Shown: positions 21,361-32,411 of the stretch, piece by piece
Layout: each line of letters begins with the position of its first letter
Position numbering within the stretch: position 1 is the stretch's first letter
Source of the DNA: Apostichopus californicus
Taxonomy: Eukaryota; Echinodermata; Holothuroidea; Aspidochirotida; Stichopodidae
Length of the DNA stretch: 36,550 bases
NCBI GenBank assembly: GCA_020650975.1
Contig: JAIPMN010000739.1
Span: 1 to 36,550, forward strand
Reading direction: 5' to 3'
Made by a program: the position numbers and the translations under genes
Notes under the pieces: model-generated
What the model saw: only the letters and a program-made list of their open reading frames with translations
Told to the model about the DNA's origin: nothing
Databases searched by the model: none

Positions 21361-22471
21361 GATATTGGTGACTGGGGGCAGGAGTTGGGGGAGGGGGGTT
21401 GGCATGAAGAACTACAGCAAAAAGACTGCAATATAGCTGCAATGCAAGACATGTTCGTAGATTCATACCTTACGAGTCTAACACGAACATATAATGCAGT
21501 TATAGAAGTTGGAAGAGTGAGGATACTCAAATGCCAATAATTTGATATTTTCAGGAAAATTTAAATGTCTGCAATTTAACATTTTTATTTTAATTTAGCA
21601 GCTGTCATAATGGAAATTTATTAATGGTGATTGCTAAACTGCATTGATAAATGTAAATAGTAATATTATTTAAGTGTCCTAGAAGAGATACAAGTTACAT
21701 TATACCTGAAAGTCTGTTTGAATACTTAGTATTAAGTTTCTGTACCATTAAATAATCTAAACATATTGCTGAATAAATAACGTAAGAGGCATGATTGTAA
21801 TTGAATACTCAGTGATCGTATGGGTAGATTGATTAGATTGATTAGTTTTGTGCACTTGCTGTCATTGCTGTTCATGTTAAAATTGGAAAAAGAATAGTTC
21901 AAATTTGAAAGGCATACTGTATAATAATATATTGTATGCTTTGTGTTTAGAAAATCCCATTAAATGTTAGAAGAGGTCATTGGGAATAGATATTCTGATC
22001 TCTGTGAATATGATTCAATGTCTGTTAATGCATGTGTATATATGTGATGCACTGTTCAACTGTAAACAGAGAAACTATTGTATGTATATTTTGTTGAAAA
22101 TAACCTATTTTGGTAATTAGATCGAAGCACAGTTAACTTGAATATAAAGTAGTAAACTTTTTTGACCAAGGGTATGTCTCATGTTGACATGGAATCCCTA
22201 AGCTGATGAAGTATGTTAATCATAGGTGACCAGTCACCATGGGAGGTCAGTGTCAAAAGATTACCAGGTCACTCTAGAAACAGTCAAGTTAGATGTCAGA
22301 GGTTATGAAGAGACCAAACCGGGGTAATGAACATGAAGTGATACTTCAGCTGGTAAAGGCTCTCTAATGGAGAAGTTCATTACTTTGGCTGTTCTTATCC
22401 TCGAAACATGAAATAGGATCGAAATAACAGCAGGGTGTTCACTTTTTTTGTTTTTTTCTTTCAATTTCCAG
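21361..22471. other. Intron before exon 5, nothing recognised
   Basis: A+T-rich, no repeat array. The last 30 bases form a T-rich tract ending TTTCCAG, the acceptor of the next exon. Confidence 0.5.
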
Positions 22472-22502
22472 GTGTCTGAGATACTCCCACCGACTATTGA
22501 AG
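22472..22502 (+). CDS. AFF-family protein, small fifth exon
   Basis: A 31-nt micro-exon between TTTCAATTTCCAG and GAAG|GTAAGTAA, an excellent donor. It enters in phase 0, reads VSEILPPTIE, and leaves in phase 1. The single leftover G pairs with AA at the start of the 26050 exon to give Glu, keeping the frame open into the acidic run. No family motif is visible in ten residues, so the call rests on splice-site quality and on phase agreement at both ends. It could be cassette-spliced, but skipping it alone would break the frame. Confidence 0.6.
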
Positions 22503-22589
22503 GTAAGTAAACTGACACGAAATCACTCATCAGGCATAGCTCATAATGTCTGACCCTCAACCACCCCCCCTCTATGCCCTGTACACCTG

Positions 22590-23045
22590 CAGAGGAGCGT
22601 GGCGTTGAACACCGCGCTCAGGGTCTGACTTGTGTAAATGCAGATGAGACCCTGCTATTTAAAACCTGTGATAGACTAGGATCAGACCCTAAGCTCAGGG
22701 TTCAATTTGCAATGTAAGCTCAGGGTTGATATGGGATAAGCCTTGATGTTTTTACTTCCATTTTTGTTTGTTACGCACGTAGCTGGCTCAGTAGTCGTAG
22801 TAGGAATTAACCACAGCATTTGCACATCACATGGCGGCGTGTGGTGTCTCGCATTTTCTGGTAATGAACAAATCCCAACTTCCTGTTAAGTGGTCGCAAG
22901 GTCGCGGTCTGATACAGAGCGTTCTTAACGTTCTAATGGTAATGCGCAGAGGTTCAAAATCAATTGACCTTGTGGTAATGCTGAACACATTAAAGGCAGG
23001 GTCTGCTTCATAATGTTAACTGCAGACCCTGTAAAGGCTAACCTT
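22590..23045. repeat. Probable mobile-element remnant with hairpin
   Basis: The region is richer in CpG and repeats GGGTCTGA/CAGACCCT words: 22617-22628, around 22650, 22680 and 22715. At its right side perfect 10-base arms CAGGGTCTGC (22997-23006) and GCAGACCCTG (23022-23031) form a hairpin with a 15-base loop. The wording resembles the unit of the array at 26.2-27.0 kb. A 60-codon frame at 22831 has no family resemblance. Confidence 0.5.
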
Positions 23046-26000
23046 TAAGTATCAGATAAAGCAGTCATAAATTAATTACACTCTCTTGTGAATGCTTAAC
23101 AGTTTTTTTGTTTTTTTCGTAATGGTCCAATAATGTTCACAATAATGTACAATGTTTCAATACTGAAACCGATCTTTTCATAGAGCAACCATCTTTTCCT
23201 TATTTAGTGTCTGTCTGAAAGAACGGCTTGGTTGATCTAACAAGGCTCTGCATCTGTCAGATGTGTATATTATCCCCAAAGATGAAAACAAACCTTGTTG
23301 ATGTAGTCTATATTCATTATATGTGTACCAATTCTTGAAATCAAAGGTATTTTGAGCTGTTCCTAGTTGTGTGAGATGATAATTTAAAAAAAAATAATCT
23401 TAGATGTTTTTGTAAAAAGCATTGTTTGTACAAGCAGGAAACTCGTAAACATCTCTGGTCATTCTATGGGGAGTATAAGGAAGATTTTCATAAAATAACC
23501 TTGGAGACTCTGGGTATTTTTACCTTTAATATCAGGGTTTGACTAGACTCTACGAATCACGGTAGAGAGCATGTAGACACAACTTGAGACCTTTGTTCAA
23601 TCGATCTTGTTAAACCTTATCAAAGGTCTACAGCGAATAAGGTGACGACTGTTTGCCTTCCACGAAAACCTCTCAGTCCTCAATTTGCTCAGTTAAAATG
23701 TTTTACCACCACATTCATTTACATATCGCCAGACAGACTCACTTTGGAATGTGCGCTATTTTTATTTATGTCCGTACTGTGGGCTCACGAGGAGCTCTCC
23801 TCCTACTCCTCCGGCGGCGCGGCCGTGAGAGGTTGAATGTGGGGTACATGCCTACTCACCCACGTTCACTATGTGAAATGAGATAAAAACGAAGGCTCGT
23901 ATGTAATTACATACATGCCATGCGTTATACTTCACAGTATACGTCAATGGTTCGATAAGAGACATTGTGGAAAAAAAGACCAGAAGTGGAATAGATGAGC
24001 ACATTGACCTTTACCTTCAAACCAAATTTGAGGTTTTTGGGGAAAGCTATGTTATAACAGATTTTAATGGATAAGTTAGTTTACTATGTAATCATGGTGT
24101 TTTGCTAGGAAGTTTGTCATGAAACTTGAAAATCAGAAACGGATGTAATTAATAATGGAAGGCATTTTCTGTCATTTTGTTGCATGATCAGTTAAATGAA
24201 GAAACTTCATTAAATTGTTGCAAATAACTTCAGAACTTAAATGGATGGTAATTAGTGTTGGGGTGAGAGAGAGAGGTGGCGAATGGGAGGGAAGTTTTTA
24301 AGATCTTTAGGGAAAGTTCCTCAAAATAGAACAAATGTAGAGGGACTACCTACAGAATCATTAGAAGAAATACATCCCATTTGATTTCATACAGTAGAAG
24401 AATTAAACTTCTGAAACGCTAAATTTCCCAGATGTTTTACTTTGTAACCTACAGTAGCTATGATGATCAAGCAATTGAAAGATTCTGCCACTTGCATTGC
24501 AAACAACAAGTATATTTACACACACAAGTGTAAAATTCCTTGACAAAAGGAAGAATATTTTAACTAAACATCTGAAAATCTAACATTCTTAAGTTAGAGA
24601 CAGGTAGGTCTCTTAAAAGTATTTAAGGAATTCAAAATGATATCTTGCTAGTAAGAGCAACTTTCCTCTGCAAATATTTGACATGCATGTGGTTGAGCTT
24701 ACAGTAGTATTACACAATGTGATCAGCTGATCAACTGTTTTGACAGATCTGTTTGTTATGACACAGAACCCACTTCACTTTAGGATTGTCTCCATCCTCA
24801 TAGATTTGTGCTGCTTTTGCTCTCTTAATACTAAGTGTGTCAATGGTGTGTAAGTACACCCTAATTTACCAGTTGGTTCGCCAGTTTCCTCTTGTTATTG
24901 CTGTGGAATCCTGTCTTGAAAAGCAATTAAGTGGAAGCTAATTGCCATGGACCATAGCCAATGGAGCTGCCAAAGAAGTTATTTATAAAGGCTGTGGTGG
25001 TTTTATACTACTCTAATGGTTATTAATGCAATGTGTCATTGTTGCTGTGTGTGTGTGTGTGCAATGTGACTTGTGCATTAATAGTTGCTACAGTTCTGAT
25101 GATACTGTCTTCAACAGTTAAAAGTAAGACATGGTGCCTGATGTTACAATTTGCTATTTTAGTCAGACGATCCTTAGACTTAGGAAGCACGTTAAGTGGG
25201 TTGCGGAAAACAATTTGGTGGTTGGTGGGGTATTTCCAGACGTCAAAAATTTTATCTACATTATTCAGATTGTGTCAAAATTTTTGTTAAATGTCAAGGC
25301 CATAGTCCACTGAACTAGCTTTCATGCATTCTGATCATTGATTTGGAAGGGTTTGGGGATGGGGGGTCGAGCGGGGCAGGGGCGGGATTTCTAGTGAGTC
25401 GTGTCTCACCCCTCATTGAAGATCCTGGATTGTTTTAAAAATTAAAGAATGATTTCAAGCAAACGTTTAGTCTTGACATCTTTTAATCAAACAGTAGGAA
25501 ATTCTAAATATCAGTCATGTTGCTGTATTTTGAAATTTCTCAACATATGTGGCTGTTGTATTGTGCATATATTTCACTTGTCAGTGAAAATGAAAGGAAA
25601 ACAGAGAAAGAAAATAAAACAAGATTGTTATTCAGCCTAACATAACTTTTCCAGCATGATGAAAAGCAATTATACATCAGAACCCTATAGAACTCTCATA
25701 ACAGCATTTTTCCTAATAATTGCAGGCAATATACAACCCCACCCACCCACCCCTCCCCCTCTTCACCAAAAAATATATTGGCAATGTTTCACCTATAGGT
25801 ATCAATTTATTTGTCCCACTTTGAAAATTGTTGTACATGGGGTGTTGAATTAATGTTGGCACCCTGTTTGTTGTCTTTTCATCCGATACATAATTCATCT
25901 TTCAAAAGTAATTGAAAAGGATTATTTTGACAAAACCTTTCCAAGGCCTGGCGAGGAAGGATTATCGTTGAAAGAATGGGGTATCTAGTTGAGCAATTTC

Positions 26001-26049
26001 TGTTGTAGAACAAAACTCCAAATCTCCACATTTTTTTCATTTCTTTCAG
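23046..26049. other. Long intron, simple repeats only
   Basis: Between exons 5 and 6. Seen here: a GC-rich patch at 23795-23830 (CGGCGGCGCGGCCG), a short inverted GAGACAGGTAGGTCTC-like palindrome near 24597-24614, a (TG)n run at 25046-25060, a G-rich patch at 25355-25390 and a C-rich patch at 25736-25762. Open frames are 85 codons or less and unrecognised. No terminal inverted repeats were spotted. Confidence 0.45.
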
Positions 26050-26104
26050 AACTTGAAGAAGATGGTGAAGAAGAAGAAGAAGAAGATGAAAAAGAGGAAA
26101 CTAG
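26050..26104 (+). CDS. AFF-family protein, sixth exon (acidic run)
   Basis: A 55-nt exon after TTTTTTTCATTTCTTTCAG, with donor ACTAG|GTAAGAAA at 26105. It enters in phase 1 and leaves in phase 2. The peptide is (E)LEEDGEEEEEEDEKEET. Human AFF1 and AFF4 have an acidic stretch (MLEDDLQLSDSEDSD and MLKDDLKLSSSEDSD) at the corresponding place, shortly after the FPF motif, so position and composition agree. Acidic runs are common in nuclear proteins, so the residue match itself is weak. The coding region continues past this point; the next exon must begin with one base completing AGN. Confidence 0.7.
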
Positions 26105-26191
26105 GTAAGAAATTGATTTTCCCAAAGTGAGGAGCATGAACCCCTCGGGGACTTGAGTTATTGGCCAACATATATATGTTTAAGCCTTGTT

Positions 26192-27192
26192 CACATATAT
26201 GAGAACGCAAGGAGGGTCTGACCCTGCAAGGGCGCTCAAGATCGTAGTGTGGATGCTAGCATACTTAATATCAGACCCGCGATCATGAACTCTATTACAG
26301 GGATTATCCTGAGCCCGTAGGGTCGAACAAGATTGTAGTGTGGATGCTAGCGTACTCAATATCAGATCCCGCAATGGTGATCCCCCTTACAGGGGTTATC
26401 CTGACCCCTCAAGGGTGATGAAGATTGTAGTGTGAATGCTAGCGTACTCAATATCAGACCCCGCAATGATGATGTCCCTTAATATATGGAGGATCCTGAC
26501 GCCTCAAGGGTGAATAAGATTGTAGTGTGAAAGCTAGCGTACTCAATATCAGAGCCAGCAATGATGATCTCTCTTACAGGGATTATCCTGACCCCTCAAG
26601 AGTGATCAAGATCATAGTGTGGATGCTAACGTACTTAATATCAGACCCCGCAATCATGAACCCCCTTACAGGGATTATCCTGATCCCATAGGGGCGAACA
26701 AGATCGTAGTGTGAATGCTAGCGTACTCAATATCATACCCCGCAATGATGATCTCTCTTAGCAGGGATTATCCTGATCGCTCAAGGGTGATTAAGATCGT
26801 AGTGTGAATGCTAGTGTACGCATTATCAGACCCCAGAACGGTGATCTCCCTTACTGGGATTATCCTGACCCCTCAAGGGTGATCAAGATCGTAGTGTGGA
26901 TGCTCGTGGGGATCAATATCAGACCCCCGCATTGGTGATCTCCCTTACAGGGATTACCCTGACCCCTCAAGGGTGATCAAGATCGTAGTGTGGATGCTTG
27001 TGGGGATCAAGGGACCTGAGATCTCCTGTTATTTGACCTAGTCACATCCGTATAAACTGGCGCAGAAGCTTATATACGAACATACAGAATAAAGTCCTCA
27101 CATTCAGTGAATTGGAAACAGTCAACATGACCTTTTAGTGACTGCATAATGGTCTCCGCCGGTCGTTGATCCACCTTGCGTTCTCAAATGTG
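26192..27192. mobile_element. About 1 kb inverted-repeat element enclosing a tandem array
   Basis: CACATATATGAGAACGCAAG (from 26192) is matched by the reverse complement of CTTGCGTTCTCAAATGTG (ending 27192). The matched core TGAGAACGCAAGG is exact and the arms extend a few bases either side with a two-base gap. Between the arms sits the tandem array 26213-27012 plus about 160 bp of unique sequence. No transposase frame is present, so it would be non-autonomous. It begins less than 100 bp after the sixth AFF exon. Confidence 0.6.
26213..27012. repeat. Tandem array, about nine 92-bp units
   Basis: Units carry GGGATTATCCTGACCCCTCA, AAGATCGTAGTGTGGATGCT, AGCGTACTCAATATCAGACC and CCGCAATGATGATCTCCC, with period 91-95. 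Starts lie near 26213, 26303, 26397, 26489, 26584, 26677, 26770, 26861 and 26952. Divergence between units is higher than in the 112- and 118-bp arrays. The last two units share a GCTCGTGGGGATCAA or GCTTGTGGGGATCAA variant. Confidence 0.92.
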
Positions 27193-27463
27193 GATGCATG
27201 TCAGTTCAGCTTTATTACATCTCACTGGAAAATACAGATGTGAACTAGAATTGAGTGTTTTAGATGAAGGAATGAGGGTAGGGAATGTTATATTATTAAT
27301 CAGGTGAAAAATTCTATTTGTAAGGGAATTTGCTCTTCCCTTGCAGTCCATTCACAATCCATAAGTTTTAAGTATGTAATTCTGACTTGATTGGTGATAT
27401 TACTTCAAGTGTTCCTCTCAGTGAAAAAAAAAGCAGAACATAAAATGATCAGCTCAACTGAGG

Positions 27464-27610
27464 CCTGCGAGTCTCAGTTAGTAGAGCACAGGAGGTCCTA
27501 AAGATCTTTGGTTGGAGTCTATTTAGAGCAATACTTTTCTTTGCTGTGTGAACGTGGATGAAGGCATAACAAGGAGGTAAGTAATGTGATGCTATGGCAC
27601 TGGCTTAATT
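27464..27610 (+). mobile_element. Probable tRNA-derived SINE
   Basis: TCTCAGTTAGTAGAGCAC resembles an A box (TRGCTCAGTNGGTAGAGC) and GGTTGGAGTC, about 32 bases on, resembles a B box (GGTTCGANTC). Both are as expected for an internal RNA polymerase III promoter inherited from a tRNA. Downstream, AAGGAGGTAAGTAATG and TGGCACTGG echo the tail of the SINE-like copies at 12.0 and 17.2 kb, hinting that they are parts of one family. It is too diverged to be a functional tRNA gene. Confidence 0.5.
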
Positions 27611-27834
27611 ATAGCTCCCCCGCCCCCCCTTTTCTTTTTATCTACTCTTCATTAGTTCCTGTCAACAATAACACAACACAAAGATCTGTGCCAGCAGAAT
27701 AAAATACTTCAATGACCTCTGCTTTTCCTGAAGCGTATACAGGATAAACTTAAATGAGTCATATCATTTCTCACAAGGGAGTGTTATCCTGATGTCAGAT
27801 AATTGTTGTATTGTTGCTGATCAGGCTTTATAGT

Positions 27835-28288
27835 TACTTAAAGGAGACACAAATGTGAAGAGAAAACTCCCACAGACAACTAAGGAAAAGATTGTTCCGT
27901 TAAAGAGATACCCTCGTTTAGAAGTCATGTTGTGGGGGCTGTCGTTTTGTTTATCTGTGATGTCATAATGCCATTAGGATTTCAAAGCTTTTACTTTGGC
28001 TTTGTATCATAAGGTCATGTTACCAGCTTCAATGTTTTAGGTTTAACATTTGCATAATCCAACTCCATTACAGAAAATAAACATATTAATAAAAATAAAA
28101 AAGAACATAAGAAAATGAAGCACATGTGGCTCGATGATGTCATATTTAGACTTGATCAAGTCTAAATCCTATTGTGTGAAGATGTGATATCTCCCAAATG
28201 AAATAAGATTTTTCTTAGCTGTGTGGGGAATTATCTCTATCATATAGAGAGCATAAAGATGGTTGGGTTTGTGTGTCTCCTTTAAGTA
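27835..28288. mobile_element. MITE, 454 bp, perfect 17-bp terminal repeats
   Basis: TACTTAAAGGAGACACA at 27835-27851 is exactly the reverse complement of 28272-28288. Near its right side, a perfect 24-base palindrome spans 28144-28167 (centre TTGATCAA). No coding frame is present. Identical ends suggest fairly recent insertion or strong constraint. The flanking bases suggest a TA or TTAA target, which I cannot decide. Confidence 0.8.
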
Positions 28289-29123
28289 TGGTTAGGTATT
28301 CCAACAGTAGTTTAATATCCCCATAGACTACAAGTTTTGAAATAAAATCATCAATGAAAATATTAAAAATGTTCATAATGAATTGCCCACACCACCCCAC
28401 TACAAATAAATTAATCACTCGTTGTTAAGGTTTGTGCTAAATATTTCTTCAGCAATAAACGTTGCATTGTATTTCATTGGATACTTGTTTGCACGAAACA
28501 CTTCCTAAAGGATCAAACTGTCTCTCAGTGGACACCTTTGATCTCCTCAGCTGAGTAACCAATCCTGGTGTTTGCTGACCTGTCTTAACTTGAACAAAAG
28601 AGTTTGTTAACAATACATTGGTTTTGAAGTGAATGGAAACAGTATGCATTCTATTGTTATGGAGCTATTTGCTGATGGGATTGAGATTTGAACTGGAATG
28701 TGTTACACACTAAAAGCTGTTCTAATTTAATACAGGTCTATGTGATTAATCTCCTCCCTTTGGATAAACGTGGACGTATATTTTACAACTCCAGATTTGT
28801 CCTTCAGTTGGACTATTCTTGTAGCCTTTCTGCTGGCAGTTGTATAAAAGTTGTATTTTGAAAGTATGCTTTATGCTGCATTAATGTGGTTAACAATGTT
28901 ACCGAACCTATTGAGAGTTAGTGAGCATGCTTGTAGTAAGTCCAAGCTCCTACTTGTATTCTAATATATAGCTACCTGTACTCATATCCGCCCCTCATGG
29001 ATATCTGTACCTGTAAGTTGTACTTGAGGCATTTTGAAGCAGCTAGTGCAAAGTAAAGTACGGGTACTCATACTTAGTCTTGTACTTATACTGGTACTCT
29101 TCCAATAGAAAATATACTTGTAC
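28289..29123. other. Intron, nothing recognised
   Basis: A+T-rich sequence between the MITE and the 21-bp array. Open frames are short, without splice support. Confidence 0.5.
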
Positions 29124-29304
29124 CCATGTTGTTGTACTCATACTCATGCTCTTGTACTCGAACTCATGCTGTTGTACTCATAGTCATGCTGTTGTGTGCA
29201 TACTCGTGCTGTTGTGCTCATACTCATGCTGTTGTGCTCATACTCATGCTGTTGTGTGCATACTTGTGCTGTTGTGCTCATACTCATGCTGTTGTACTCA
29301 TACT
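29124..29304. repeat. Minisatellite, 21-bp unit, about eight to nine copies
   Basis: Units of the type CATGCTGTTGTGCTCATACT repeat with a 21-base period. Alternating GTGTGCATACTCGTG and GTGCTCATACTCATG variants give a partial 42-base higher-order repeat. The period keeps two plus-strand frames open with Cys-rich words; they are artefacts of the repeat. Confidence 0.9.
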
Positions 29305-29670
29305 GAAAATCTGCTTGTGAAAACAGTGATTATGATTAGTCAAACTAAGACATGTCTCAAAGATATCTCCTCCAAGTGAATGTTAATGAGCAAGTAATAA
29401 ATCAACTCTTTTGTCTTCACAACATTTGTCTCGCAGACACTTGACATTTTCACATCAGTAGTAATCACATGTGAAACGCAGGTAAACGTTGAAAATCCGT
29501 GGCTCTAAGTTCATTCCTTTAAGAGGTGAAACTTGACTAGTTAGGCTAATGAACAACATTGCTGTGGGATTTTTGGGCTGAATAGTTCTTGAAAAGTTGT
29601 TCAAAAGCAACTCCAAGAGCTGCTTTCAAGTGCATAGGAAACTTGTTTCATGGAATTTGATTTACGGTAG

Positions 29671-29714
29671 AAAAGATTCAAGTGACACGCACAGCTTCAA
29701 TTCAACCACAAAAG
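29671..29714 (+). CDS. Candidate next AFF exon, weak
   Basis: A 44-nt segment between TTTACGGTAG and AAAAG|GTAATTTT. Entered in phase 2, as the 26050-26104 exon requires, it reads (R)KDSSDTHSFNSTTK and leaves in phase 1. A Ser/Thr/Asp-rich piece is what the family has after its acidic run. The acceptor has a poor pyrimidine tract, and 14 residues of low-complexity sequence prove little. It may be chance. Confidence 0.25.
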
Positions 29715-30423
29715 GTAATTTTTGCGAATCGTTGACATCAATTAGTAGCTGCTTCCTATCAATTTATTCGTTGACAGCTCTGACATGATAGTTATTAATT
29801 GAATACAGAAAAGAACAAAAGGACAGCCAAATATGTTATATCCATTGGACTCATGTCACTACACCAATACATGTATATACTTTTTGTGCGTACGAATTCT
29901 GTTCATCTTTAATAATCATTTCTGCTTCCCTGACTGATATATATGCAAGTGTTTATAACCCCTTTCCTGCTAGACAAACCTAATAAGGTATTCAAAATAA
30001 ATAATCCTTACTGTTGGTGACAATGGAATGTCTTTAGTCTTATACTAGTAGTTTGATCTATATAGAAATTTGGAAGATCTCGAAAGACCTGCTTTTAATG
30101 CCCCCTTGAAAAAATAAGCATTCTGAATTTTTTAAAATAAGCAACTTTAGGTAGTTATTTACAAAGGGGCACTGTCTGTTAAACTTATTTCATGTACAGT
30201 AAAATAGGCTAGTGAGCACAACACTATGATAGAAGCTCAACTTTTAAGCCTCTTGGCACCTCTCAAATCTTTCCAAGAGACTTGATTTGTATATTTTACA
30301 TAAACAGGAATATATGAGTATTCTGGAAGTCAAGTAAAAGAAAGGAATGACCTTGGAAAGTATATCAGTTGTGGAAGAGTTAGTAGTTTTGATCCTTGTA
30401 AGCACGGTAAGCTCACAACTTTT

Positions 30424-31321
30424 GGTTACTTGCCGTAGGCAGGCAAGTAACCTATGCAGTGAAGTTGGTGTGTGTGGGTGAATGTGTGTGTATGTGGCAC
30501 CCTAGCTGGTAAATACAAATACAAATCTCAAGATTGGTAACCTCTGCAGTTCTCATGTGGCATGCGGTTTCCCTTAATTAGTACAAGAACCCTATTATTT
30601 TGTGTGGAGGTCAGAGGTCATTTGGGGTCAGCAGAGGGCAAAATGTGAAAAATTCCAAAACGCGGTATCTCCAGAACCTGAACATCAAAGGAGCTCACAA
30701 TTTGGTGTAGGTCAGAGTTCATTTAAGGCCACAAGAGGTTAAAAACTTTAAATCTGTGTAAACATGATATCTCCATATAGGAAACTTTATTAGCTCTAAT
30801 ATTTTGCATGTGGCTTCTCTATAATAAGTACAAGAACTCTATCAAGAGTTCAAGAGGTCAAAGGTCATATGGGGTCATCAAACTCTGTAAAGCCACAAAC
30901 CTTTTAAATACAATTTCCCCTGGTAGGTTACAACCACATAGCTCTTACTTGGCACATGTCTTTCCTATAGTGACTACTAGAAATGTATTATTTTGGGTGG
31001 AGGTCAAAGGTCATTTAGGGTGATCAGAGGTCCAAATGTCAAAATATCAAATGGATCTCATCAGAATAACTATTACAAAATGCAAATTCAGCTCTTTGAA
31101 TAATAGTGAGCATGCAAAATAAATTACCAACAACAATGTCCCTCTGTCTTTCTTTCATCGTTGTGGTATTATGTCACATGATTCCCAAGCATCACGCCAT
31201 GTAAGCACCGACTGTTTAGATTTATACTGCTCTCCATCTGTAGTAATAACTTCAGCCAAGGTTATTAGCTTGCAAATTACTCTTGTGCTGCATATGTAAT
31301 GAATTTTTTAAGGCAAGTAAC
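30424..31321. repeat. Dispersed element with terminal hairpin and AGGTCA direct repeats
   Basis: The left end holds perfect 11-base arms GGTTACTTGCC (30424-30434) and GGCAAGTAACC (30442-30452) around a seven-base loop. GGCAAGTAAC recurs at 31312-31321, so the ends are also inverted with respect to each other. The interior is three to four degenerate modules of 100-150 bp. Each contains AGGTCA-N-AGGTCA or a near match: 30608-30620, 30709-30721 (one mismatch in the second half), 30855-30867 and 31001-31013. Related sequence occurs near 2.27 kb and, reversed, 6.8 kb. A 71-codon frame at 30808 is not convincing. Confidence 0.65.
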
Positions 31322-31594
31322 TGCTGGGAGGAGTTTCCCCCTGGTCTTACTACCAGCTAATATTGGAAAACCCTGGTATTATGAATAATTTGTAAAGGCA
31401 AGCTAGTCATTAACTTCGAAGGTTAGCAATTCAAAATAACGAAATTATACTACATTTACAGTTGTGAGATACAAAACATTTTTGAATGGATTTACTGGTA
31501 TAGTACTAACCACACTGATCTGTTAGTGCAACGATCCATAAACCATGGGTTGGCAACACAAGGGTGGGTTTTCATGAAAATTGTTAGACAATTG

Positions 31595-31857
31595 GACAGT
31601 ACGATCTCAGTGAAAACAGATCATTGCATCTAACACAGAGGAATTAAATACTTAGAACAACACCAATACAATGTCCCCCCCCCCCCATATTGTAGGAATC
31701 ACCATTCATTAACTTTTTAGCATATTCAGGGGCATTATAAAGAACATTACGACATCCAAGGGCCACATACAGTATATTCTTCGTGAAAGCAATGATTTCA
31801 TGGCACAGAGAAATCAAACATTTAGATATACTAACAAAAATCAATGCAATGTTCCCC
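31595..31857. repeat. Diverged direct duplication, about 172-bp spacing
   Basis: The segment CAGTACGATCTC...GTGAAAACAGATCATTGCAT through ACACCAATACAATGTCCCCC (31598-31680) is matched by 31770-31857, which ends AAAATCAATGCAATGTTCCC. The order of ACAGAGGAATTAAATACTTAGA and ACAGAGAAATCAAACATTTAGA-type words is kept, with many substitutions. A C run of about 14 at 31675-31687 sits in the first copy. Confidence 0.6.
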
Positions 31858-32284
31858 TGTTGACAAATCTCAAAGGTCTGTATTTCTGTCAGAGACATGT
31901 AAAATGCCTCTTCTATAGTGAATGGGTGAGTCACTGAATGATAGCCTCAGGGAACTTGGGGGCCTAAAGAAAGTATCTGTTGAATATTACAGTAATCATC
32001 AGACATTTCCTGCAGAATAGGTAAGATTTTAAAGTCTCTTCAGAAGTGTGAACAAGCGCAAAAAGGTTTGATTTGCTAAACAAAATATTTGGGTTATAGA
32101 TTTTTAGGTCTGTAAAAGTTAGTATTCTTCATAAACAAATATCTGTATGAATTTACAAGACAGTATAGTTTGATGTAACGTGTTCTTGCTTGAATGAGTG
32201 ACTGACTCAAAGGACTCAAAACTTATATGGATTTTCCTTAAAGTGTGTGGAATTTTAAAGCATGTAAAATATTTAGAAATTATA

Positions 32285-32411
32285 GGGATGATCCCTTTAA
32301 ATGTATGTGAAGATGATCCGTTAAAATATATTTTAAAGATGACCCTTTAAATATGAACATAATGATCCTTTAAATATAGCCACTAATGACCCTTTACATA
32401 AACGACCCTTG
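32285..32411. repeat. Short degenerate tandem repeat
   Basis: GATGATCCCTTTAAATGTAT-type units recur about every 25-30 bases: near 32287, 32312, 32338, 32365, 32389 and 32402. Each has GA(T/C)CC(T/G)TTAAA or a variant. Weaker echoes continue to about 32550. Confidence 0.6.

Noticed and set aside
22831..23013. 60-codon frame starting MAACGVSHF
   Set aside because: No family resemblance; it lies in a probable mobile-element remnant, with no supporting splice pair.
26213..27012. CRISPR-like array
   Set aside because: Units are contiguous 92-bp tandem copies without unique spacers, in eukaryotic intron sequence.
27325..27370. Acceptor-like CTCTTCCCTTGCAG followed by GTATGTAA as a next AFF exon
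   Set aside because: In the required phase 2 it reads about eight residues to a TAA at the donor; phase 0 also stops. Only the wrong phase is open.
27464..27540. Functional tRNA gene
   Set aside because: A- and B-box-like words are present, but the stems do not pair well and B-box bases are altered (GGTTGGAGTC); a SINE fits better.
29080..29379. Cys-rich open frames of 64 and 99 codons
   Set aside because: Generated by the 21-bp minisatellite; low-complexity words in two frames at once.
32008..32022. Five-base micro-exon between TTTCCTGCAG and GTAAGATT
   Set aside because: The sites look good but five bases give no coding evidence and such small exons are very rare.
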